IMG/VR virus record: IMGVR_UViG_3300044645_002216
Span: 1-64,000 of that record
DNA from: a virus
Strand: one strand, 5' to 3'
Length of the DNA stretch: 64,000 bases
The translations under genes were made by a program, and so were the position numbers. The notes beneath the pieces are model-generated. The model saw nothing but the letters and a program-made list of their open reading frames with translations, had not been told where the DNA came from and ran no database searches. This document shows, piece after piece, positions 24,023 to 32,600 of the stretch. The stretch's first letter is position 1. Each line of letters opens with the position of its first letter.

Positions 24023-25576
24023 ATGTCTGCAATTATAACTGATCAATTAAGAATACTGAATGCAAAAAAGTTTGTTTCTGGTATAACCGAAACTGGCAAT
24101 GCTTATTATTCTTTTATAGGATTGCCTAATGCAACTGATTATTCTCCTACCTGGGATGTAACCCCACCAGCACCTAAAGACAACTTTGATCAGGAGAATG
24201 ATTATTGGGATACAATGATTGCGTTGAAGAGAATTCGAACAGATGATGTTAGACAAATGATCCGAAAGATCAATTGGACATCTGGAATAACTTATGATAT
24301 GTATCGGCATGATATCAATCGTGATAAAACTTCAAAACCCTCTGGAGCAACAAGTCTTTATTATGCAAATTATTATGTATTGAATAGTGATTATCGTGTT
24401 TACATTTGCTTGAATAATGGAGTAAGTCCAGAAACTCCAAATGGAAGGCCTTCATTAGATGAACCAACCTTTACTGATTTAGAACCAAGATCAGCAGGAA
24501 ATAGTGGAGATGGATATATTTGGAAGTATCTTTATACAATTAGACCTAGTGAAATTGTAAAATTTGACTCAACTGATTACATACCAGTTCCTATTGACTG
24601 GGAAACAAGTGATAGAGATTTTGCGGTTAGGAATAATGCTGCAACAAGTGGGCAGTTAAAAGTTATAACAATTACTAATCGTGGTGTTGGTGTTGGAACT
24701 GCAAATAGAGTTTATAATAGAGTTCCAATTGAAGGTGATGGAATTGGTGCTGAAGCAACTATTATTATTAATAGTGAATCCAAGGTTGAATCTATAACTA
24801 TTTCGAATGGGGGATCTGGTTATACCTTTGGAACTATCGATTTAGAAACTGGGGGAGTACCGACTGGAACAACCAGACCTACTTTTGATGTAATTATTCC
24901 ACCCAAAGGGGGTCATGGTGCAGACATTTATAGAGAACTTGGTGCATTTAACGTTCTAGTTTATTCTAGGATTGAAAATGATATTCAAAATCCAGATTTT
25001 ATAACCGGTAATCAGATAGCAAGAATTGGTTTAGTTGAAAATCCAGAAGCATTTGGCACAAATTCAATACTTGATGTTGACAAAGCAAGTTCTGCTTATG
25101 CACTCAAATTAACTGGTGTGGCTTATAGTACAACTACATTTAATCCAGATTCAAGGATTTTCCAAACAGTTGGGACAGGAATAACTGCGGTTGGAAGAGT
25201 TATTTCTTATAATCAAAATACTGGAGTTCTTAAATATTGGCAGGATAGAACTTTTGTTGGATTTAATACTGATGGTACTCAAAATAATTCCCCTGTATAT
25301 GGATTTGGATTGAACAGATTTACTTCTTCTCCATCTACTGGCGGAAGCGTTACGATTACTGGCGGTTCTTCAAATCTAGGAATTGAAACCTCATTTACTG
25401 GGGTAACCACCACTATAAATAATAGAAATTATTACTTGGGACAGTCCTTTGTGAATGGAGTGTCTAACCCAGAAGTTAAAAAATCATCTGGAAATATAAT
25501 TTACGTGGACAACAGACCATCAATAACTAGGTCTCAAAACCAAAAAGAAGATATAAAAGTTATTTTGCAATTCTAA
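24023..25576 (+). CDS. 8: gp8-like baseplate wedge subunit, 517 aa
   Basis: The N-terminal 190 residues carry the gp8 signature of cyanophages: QLRILNAKKFVSGI, YYSFIGLPNATDYSPTWD, DNFDQENDYWDTMIALKRI, YRHDINRD and SLYYANYYVLNSDYRVY, with SGDGYIWKYLYTI. T4 gp8 is 334 residues. The C-terminal half here is extended by an inserted GxGY-type unit (ITNRGVGVGTANRV, VESITISNGGSGYTFGTI) and a domain ending in an immunoglobulin-like or decoration segment. It should bind gp7 and gp6 in the wedge. Confidence 0.88.
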   Translation: MSAIITDQLRILNAKKFVSGITETGNAYYSFIGLPNATDYSPTWDVTPPAPKDNFDQENDYWDTMIALKRIRTDDVRQMIRKINWTSGITYDMYRHDINRDKTSKPSGATSLYYANYYVLNSDYRVYICLNNGVSPETPNGRPSLDEPTFTDLEPRSAGNSGDGYIWKYLYTIRPSEIVKFDSTDYIPVPIDWETSDRDFAVRNNAATSGQLKVITITNRGVGVGTANRVYNRVPIEGDGIGAEATIIINSESKVESITISNGGSGYTFGTIDLETGGVPTGTTRPTFDVIIPPKGGHGADIYRELGAFNVLVYSRIENDIQNPDFITGNQIARIGLVENPEAFGTNSILDVDKASSAYALKLTGVAYSTTTFNPDSRIFQTVGTGITAVGRVISYNQNTGVLKYWQDRTFVGFNTDGTQNNSPVYGFGLNRFTSSPSTGGSVTITGGSSNLGIETSFTGVTTTINNRNYYLGQSFVNGVSNPEVKKSSGNIIYVDNRPSITRSQNQKEDIKVILQF

Positions 25577-25582
25577 AAAATT

Positions 25583-28500
25583 ATGCCTCAAGAAACTAAT
25601 CTTAACGTATCTCCTTATTTTGACGATTTTGATGCGAATAAGAACTTTTATAAGGTTCTTTTTAAACCCGGACAACCAGTACAGGCAAGAGAACTAACTG
25701 GTCTTCAGTCCATACTTCAAAATCAAATTGAAACCTTTGGAAATCATATTTTTAAAGAGGGTTCATTAGTAATTCCTGGAGGCATAGATTATAACGGCCA
25801 ACTAGCGGGAGTAATAATTAATCCCACTTTTAATGGTCTCACTGTTGATAGTTATATTGATAATTTATTATACAAAGATATTGTGGGTGAAAGGTCAGGT
25901 ACTAGGGCAAGAGTCGTACATATTTTAAAAGCAGGTGAAGATAGTAATCCATCCACTGTTTTGTATTGCACTTTTCAATCTGGATCAACTGCATTCCAAA
26001 GTGGAGAAAATTTACTTACTGAGTTTGTAGTTTCTCCTGGATTTTCATCTTTATCTCAGATAAACGCGGGGCAGGCTTTTTGTACTACGTCAAATGAAGT
26101 CACAAATGTAATTGGTTCTGCTCTTACGGTAAATGAGGGAGTATACTTCATTCGCGGATATTTCATAACTGTTCCAACACAAGAAATTATCTTAGGGTGG
26201 AATACATCTACACCATCTTATAGTGCTGGATTTGAAATATTTGAAGAATTAATCACTGCAGATGATGATCCTACGTTATATGATAATGCAAGAGGATTTT
26301 CTAATTTTGCGGCTCCCGGTGCGGATAGATTAAGAATTACAACTAATCTAACAAAAAGACCGATTACTCGCAATGACATAAATTCAGTATCTGATAAAAA
26401 TTACATTGAAATTTTTAGAATTCTTGGTGGAGAACTTAGAAAACTCAATAGAAATGCTCAGTATGATGAAATTGCAAAAGAGTTTGCCAGAAGAACTTAC
26501 GATGAATCTGGAAACTATTATGTAAAACCATTTGTAGTTGAAGTAAGAGAATCTTTAAATGATTTAAAGGGTAATGATGGAATTTATTCTCCAGGAGAGA
26601 CTACCTCCCAGGGACTTAGGACAAATGAACAACTAGGAGTTTATAAAATATCTCCGGGAAAGGCATATGTTCAAGGTTATGAAGTAGAAAGTCTTGGAAC
26701 TCAACTTCTAGACTTTACAAAACCTAGAACTACGAAAGATCTCAAAAATCAGTTCATTAACTTTTCAACTGGTTCATCATTTACTTTAAATAGAGTTTAT
26801 GGTGCTCCTTCTCTAGAAGTAGATGGATCTTATATAGTGAGTCTTAGGGATTCTAGAGTTGGTACATCTCAAATTACTGCTCCAGGAAAAGAAATTGGAT
26901 TAGCAAGGGTTTATGACTTTGCATTGGAATCAGGAATTTATAATGAAAGTGTAAAGAATCTCAATGAATGGGATATTTCATTATACGATATTCAGATGTA
27001 TAATGAATTTGTTTTAAATGAAAGTATTACATTACAAATTCCTACCCACATTAAAGGAAAAGCAAGTGGTGCAACTGCATTTTTAAGATACTCTGCAACT
27101 AATTCTGGAATTATTACTGCATATAATATTGACGGAAACTTCCAGGTAGGAGAAAGATTAATTTTTGATGATAACGAAACTAATACCAGAGTTTCTACTG
27201 CGATAACTGAGTATGGAGTATCTGATGCAAGTTCTTTATATGGAATTATTGGCACCGGGTATACATTCACTGCAGATATTAAACCTACTATTGTTTCGGA
27301 TTTTGGTCCGGTTTCTATTAGTACTGCCTCAGCTGGCGTTAGCACAGTTAGAACAAGTGACCCTAATGTGTTCTTTAATATATCATTAAAGAACAATGAT
27401 ATTGTAACATACAATGTTCCGGGAATTTCTACATTTACATATTCAAGAGTTGTATCAGTATCAGATAAAGCATTTGCTATCACTGGTATTACTACTGTTC
27501 CTGGAGTATGTGAAGGAGCTTTACCTTCTTCTGGAGTTAATGTAAATAATATCTTTTTATTAAAATCACCTCTCAAAGGTTCATTAAGCAATAGTTTATT
27601 TACACCATTGCCAGTTGAAAACATAGCAACAGTTGATTTAACAAACTCTATTTTGTTTGTAAGAAAAGAGTTTGACGTTCAGATTTCTGCAAATGCAGTT
27701 ACAATTTCTCCAACATTATTAGAATCAAATGAAGCTTTTGTTCCATTTGACGAAGAAGATTATGTATTAGTTAGAAAAGATGGTCAATTAGAATCACTTT
27801 CTGCAGATAAATTTTCATTCAATAATAATAACAGAGGACTGTCTATATTTGGCCTCGGAAGTAATACTGATGCAAGGCTTATAGCAACTATTCAGAGATC
27901 TGAAGTTAAAGCAAAACAAAAAAATAAAGTTAAGATTTCAACTCTTACTATCAATAAATCATCAAACCCAGGTTCTGGTATTGGATCTACTACATTAAAT
28001 GATGGATTAGTTTATGGTAATTATCCATATGGAACAAGAGTTCAGGATTCTGAAATTTGCTTGAATTATCCAGATGTATCTAAAATATATGAAGTTTTTG
28101 AATCTAGTAATACATCAGATCCAGTTTTACCATCACTTGTATTAACCGATATTAATAGTGCAAATGGAACAGTTGACGATTTAATTATCGGAGAAGAAAT
28201 TTATGGACTTACTAGTCTTGCTGTGGCAAAATACATAGGTAAAGTAAATTCCAATAAGATTAATTATGTTTTAATTTCTGAAAAATCATTTTTATCTGGG
28301 GAAACTATTACTTCATTGGAGTCTGGAGTATCTGCAGACATTAGTTCTGTGGAATCAAATTCCAATAGTATCTCCGATGATTATACTTTTTCGGAGGGTT
28401 TAAAAAATTACATTTACGATTATTCTGTTCTTTCTCTGAATAAAGATAAGACTCCTCCATCAAAAAAACTAACGATCGTTTTTGAAAGAAGTGAGTATTC

Positions 28501-29617
28501 GGAATCAGATACTGGAGATCTTACTACCATAGATTCTTATGGACAATATAACTGGTGTGAAATTTTATTCACCAATGATATTAACAATGGTGATGTGATT
28601 GATTTGCGTCCTAGAGTTGATAATTATACTGTCCTCGAAAATGTTCGATCACCATTAGAATTTTTAGGTAGAACTTTTAATGCAACTGGAAACTCTTCAA
28701 AGAATATAATTGCATCTGATACTTCCTTAGTTTCTAACTACTCATATTACTTAGGAAGAATTGATAAAATTTATCTATCTAAGGATAATACAATTCAGGT
28801 AAGACAAGGAGAACCATCAGAAAATCCACTACCTCCAGAATCAATTGAAAATGCATTAGAAGTTGCTACTATTATCATTCCCCCATATCAGTGCAACGCC
28901 CAAAGTGCTTCAGTTATTCTTACTGAAAATAAAAGATATCAAATGAAAGATATCGCGAGACTTGAAAATAGAATTAAAAACCTAGAATATTATACTACAC
29001 TATCACTACTAGAAAAAGATACTTCCACATTGACTATTAAAGATGCTAATGGCATTGATAGATTTAAGAGTGGTTTGTTTGTAGATAATTTTAAAACTAC
29101 AACTTTCCAAATTAAAAAGACCGAAGTCAAAAATAGTATTGACATGAAGAGAGGTGAATTAAGACCATCTCCATACACAACTGAAGTTGATTTATTACTA
29201 GGTGATAATACTTTACTAAATAGTGAAGATACATTTTTTACCTTTTATGATGCAAAGTACGCTAATGATTTAGTTGGAATTGGCGTAACACGCAGTGGAC
29301 TTATTCCTGGTAGTGCAGGTAAAGGAGTAATTACTCTCAATTATCAAGAAGTTGTTGAAATATCACAACCATTTGCAACAAGAATTGAAAATGTAACTCC
29401 TTATTTTGTGACAGTTTACGAAGGAATTATTGATTTGAATCCATCATCAGATTTTTGGGTAGATAGAACCCAGTTAGCTCCTATAACAGTAGAGGGAATC
29501 ACTACAGAAATGACTTCAACTACATTACAACTTACAAAAGAACAAATAGACACTCAAGGCGGATGGAGTCCCATTGTATGGAATTCTTGGTCCGATCAGT
29601 GGACTGGTAGTTTATAA
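25583..29617 (+). CDS. Large virion structural protein (DUF4815 type), 1344 aa
   Basis: The N-terminal 65 residues (NVSPYFDDFDANKNFYKVLF, KPGQPVQARELTGLQSILQN, QIETFGNHIFKEGS) match the start of a phage family I recall as DUF4815, found in large cyanophage and other myovirus virion proteins. The middle is repetitive beta, with VGERLIF- and FLSGETI-type segments. Near residue 1115 a short helix-coil stretch (ARLENRIKNLEYYTTLSLLE) is typical of the family. The C-terminus ends in a Trp-rich tail (GGWSPIVWNSWSDQWTGSL). Its position after gene 8 suggests a baseplate-peripheral or fibre-anchoring protein. No Shine-Dalgarno sequence is visible. Confidence 0.8.
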   Translation: MPQETNLNVSPYFDDFDANKNFYKVLFKPGQPVQARELTGLQSILQNQIETFGNHIFKEGSLVIPGGIDYNGQLAGVIINPTFNGLTVDSYIDNLLYKDIVGERSGTRARVVHILKAGEDSNPSTVLYCTFQSGSTAFQSGENLLTEFVVSPGFSSLSQINAGQAFCTTSNEVTNVIGSALTVNEGVYFIRGYFITVPTQEIILGWNTSTPSYSAGFEIFEELITADDDPTLYDNARGFSNFAAPGADRLRITTNLTKRPITRNDINSVSDKNYIEIFRILGGELRKLNRNAQYDEIAKEFARRTYDESGNYYVKPFVVEVRESLNDLKGNDGIYSPGETTSQGLRTNEQLGVYKISPGKAYVQGYEVESLGTQLLDFTKPRTTKDLKNQFINFSTGSSFTLNRVYGAPSLEVDGSYIVSLRDSRVGTSQITAPGKEIGLARVYDFALESGIYNESVKNLNEWDISLYDIQMYNEFVLNESITLQIPTHIKGKASGATAFLRYSATNSGIITAYNIDGNFQVGERLIFDDNETNTRVSTAITEYGVSDASSLYGIIGTGYTFTADIKPTIVSDFGPVSISTASAGVSTVRTSDPNVFFNISLKNNDIVTYNVPGISTFTYSRVVSVSDKAFAITGITTVPGVCEGALPSSGVNVNNIFLLKSPLKGSLSNSLFTPLPVENIATVDLTNSILFVRKEFDVQISANAVTISPTLLESNEAFVPFDEEDYVLVRKDGQLESLSADKFSFNNNNRGLSIFGLGSNTDARLIATIQRSEVKAKQKNKVKISTLTINKSSNPGSGIGSTTLNDGLVYGNYPYGTRVQDSEICLNYPDVSKIYEVFESSNTSDPVLPSLVLTDINSANGTVDDLIIGEEIYGLTSLAVAKYIGKVNSNKINYVLISEKSFLSGETITSLESGVSADISSVESNSNSISDDYTFSEGLKNYIYDYSVLSLNKDKTPPSKKLTIVFERSEYSESDTGDLTTIDSYGQYNWCEILFTNDINNGDVIDLRPRVDNYTVLENVRSPLEFLGRTFNATGNSSKNIIASDTSLVSNYSYYLGRIDKIYLSKDNTIQVRQGEPSENPLPPESIENALEVATIIIPPYQCNAQSASVILTENKRYQMKDIARLENRIKNLEYYTTLSLLEKDTSTLTIKDANGIDRFKSGLFVDNFKTTTFQIKKTEVKNSIDMKRGELRPSPYTTEVDLLLGDNTLLNSEDTFFTFYDAKYANDLVGIGVTRSGLIPGSAGKGVITLNYQEVVEISQPFATRIENVTPYFVTVYEGIIDLNPSSDFWVDRTQLAPITVEGITTEMTSTTLQLTKEQIDTQGGWSPIVWNSWSDQWTGSL

Positions 29618-29633
29618 TAAGGAGACATAGAAA

Positions 29634-32600
29634 ATGGCAGTACGTATTAATAGACCTTCAACTGGCGCAACTCCATCAAGTTCATCAAGATCTGTTCCAA
29701 CATCCCCTAGAGAAGTTCCATCCAGGTCTTCTCAAGATAGAGCTCGCCCCACTTTAACAAATCTCGGTAGTGCTAGTATTAGAGATTCAGTTACTACACT
29801 TAGTGGCTCAAGCCCTACTAGGACGAGAACTGCAGTAATTGAAAGAGGAAATAATATCATTACTACCACCCGTCTACCGGGCAGCGAAGATCTTAGTCCA
29901 AAACGTGTTGATATTCGTAGACGACCACAAGAACCATCAAGACCACCACAAGAAGATCCAATTATTATTGCTGCTCCACCCATAACAGGTTGTCCGGATC
30001 CAAATACATTAATTTTATTATCTGATGGGTCACAGAAAAGAGCCGGAGATCTTCAAGTTGGTGATGTAGTAAGAACTCAACATGAGGATACTTTAGAATG
30101 GGGAGAGCATGAGGTTACTTACGTTCATATTAAAGACTCAGAAAAACTAGTTCTCACTTTCGACCATACTGAGTTTGTTTGTTCTACTTCCCACAAGTTC
30201 TATGTAGAAGGTAAAGGTTGGACTGAAGTCAACCAAATGGAAATTGGTGACTTTGTAATTGGTTTAGATCAATCACATGAGTTACTGGAAGTAAGAGAAG
30301 GAACTTATGGTGAAGTAGTCGTTATTCAGATTGAAGACGCCCACACTTATATTTCTGAAGGATTATTATCTCACAATAAAACTATCCTTCCACCAGAAAC
30401 ATTTCCGCCACAACCAACACCAGAACCAGGTTTCACACCAATTCCACCATCTGGCGGTGGATTCTTTGTACCAGGAACACCGACAACTGTTACGACAACT
30501 ACTACGGGTACAACAACAAGAACTGGAACTGCAACAAGAATTAATACTACTTCTACTACTAGGAGTTTAGGTCAAAATAGACTTGTAGGTCTAGATGTAT
30601 TACCATACATGAGATCTAGAAACGTTGAGTTTATTGCTAAAAAATTAAAACCAAATACCCTAGTATATCCATTTTTCGACAAACAAAATTTTTATGATTA
30701 CGTAGTACCAAAAATTCTTGAAATTGAAATGATTTCAGGAACTTTTGTTACCGGAGAAACTATTTCTGGAGTTCTCATTCAAGACGAAGTTGTAGACCTA
30801 CTTTCTACATTAACTATAAGATCAATTCAATTTCGTCTTGCTGTCTATAATCATAAGTATGGACCTTATAATAACCCAACAGACGTATACTCATCAAGTC
30901 CATATAATATAACAGACCAACTTCAACCATATTCTCCAACATCAACTACTCTTAACGTAGATACAACAAGTCTTTCCGATTTATCTCTTGGAACTTATGG
31001 GGGTAATGTTTTTATTGGAATGACCTTGGTTGGTAGGGATAGCGGAGCCACAGCACGAGTTAGAGAAAGGAGACTTGTATCAGATAATGTTGGTACAGTT
31101 ATTGGTTCTTTCTTTATTCCAAATCCAAATGGAGCAGGAAATCCAAGATTTACTACTGGAAATAAAACTTTCAGATTAACTGATAATCCTACAAACGGAA
31201 CAATCGCAGGTACCTTGTATACCTATGCAAATGCAAATTTCTTTGCTGATGGATTAATTACTCAAGGGCAAGAAACAGTCTTATCAATCCGTACTGTTGA
31301 AACTCAGACCGCTATTATAAATGAAACCGTACCAATTACAAATACAACAGTAACAACTGTTCCCGGCACTCCAGTATTCGTACCATCTCCTACACCAACA
31401 CCTCCCGCTCCACAACCACCACCACCGCCACCACCGGTGGTGACAGATCCAGGACCAGGACCAGTTATAAATCCAGATCCTTCGACACCAACGCCGCCAC
31501 CACCCCCACCACCACCAGCAGCGGAACCACAAGCGTTTCGTTTATTTATTGGAGGTACTAATTCGCCAGACTTCTCCGGCCTGGGTGAAGGTCTCACACT
31601 CCCAACATTTATTACTTTTTTTGATTCCAATGGAGATGGAGTATTTCAAGCAAATGAAATACAAGTAGTAACTAATATACTTGGACCTGAACCAAGAGGA
31701 TTTCAATCTATACTTCCCCCAGGTGCTAGAGCTAGGACTATATCATTAGGTTCTCCCGGTGAAGCACCGGAAGAAATCATTAATAGTAAGTTCAGAGCTA
31801 TTGCATCCCAGGCAGGAAGACAAGTAAATAGAGAAAATTTTATCGTACTTCCTCAAACGGAAGAAGTTAGGCAACTAGCATTAGATGCTTTGAATCAAGC
31901 CCTGAGGAATCAAGCACTTCGTGATAGGCAACCGATTGGCGCGCCCCAGGTGAGCAGACCAGATATATTTACAAACCCAGTTGGTTTTGCTCCAGGAGAA
32001 CAACCTAGGACTGGCGAAAGCGCAATTTTTGCAGGCACACCTCTCGGTAGACCAACACGAGTTAGTCCATCATTACCCGGACGTTCTCCTGCATCACAAC
32101 CACCGGCAGTTGTTCCTCCAACTTCCCCAACACCAATTTCTGGAAGGCCAGTAAGACCCGGTACAACGGTCCCAACAGTAGTTGCAACAACTCCTGGTAT
32201 ACTTGCGACAGGAAACGGACCTTCATCACTTCCACCTAGAGTACCGTCGGCACCAACTCCTGCAGTACAACCTGTAGCAGTACCGACACAACAACCACAA
32301 CGAAGAGCATTGGTTTCTGCTCCAGCACCAAGTCCAATTAATCCAACTACTGCAAACTTACTTAATTCTTCTCAACAAGTTGCCAGAGAATCCAGATTAT
32401 CATCTGGACCTAACTTGGCAAGAGTCAGATCAGGTTATACTGGAACAGACCCACTCGCACAAACGTTTAAAATTGGATCCGATGAGGATCAAATTGGAAG
32501 ATATGCTACTTCTATAGACGTTTTCTTCTATTCTAAGGCACCTGAACTTCCTGTTTATGTTGAATTGAGGTCAGTTGAACTGGGAATACCTACACAAAAA

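Noticed and set aside
26992-27624. 210-codon open frame on the minus strand
   Set aside because: It lies wholly inside the large DUF4815-type gene, has no ribosome site, and its composition is that of an antisense shadow of repetitive beta-coding sequence.
31284-31630. Trp/Gly-rich minus-strand frames
   Set aside because: They are antisense to the poly-proline coding run, which naturally gives Gly- and Trp-rich reading frames.
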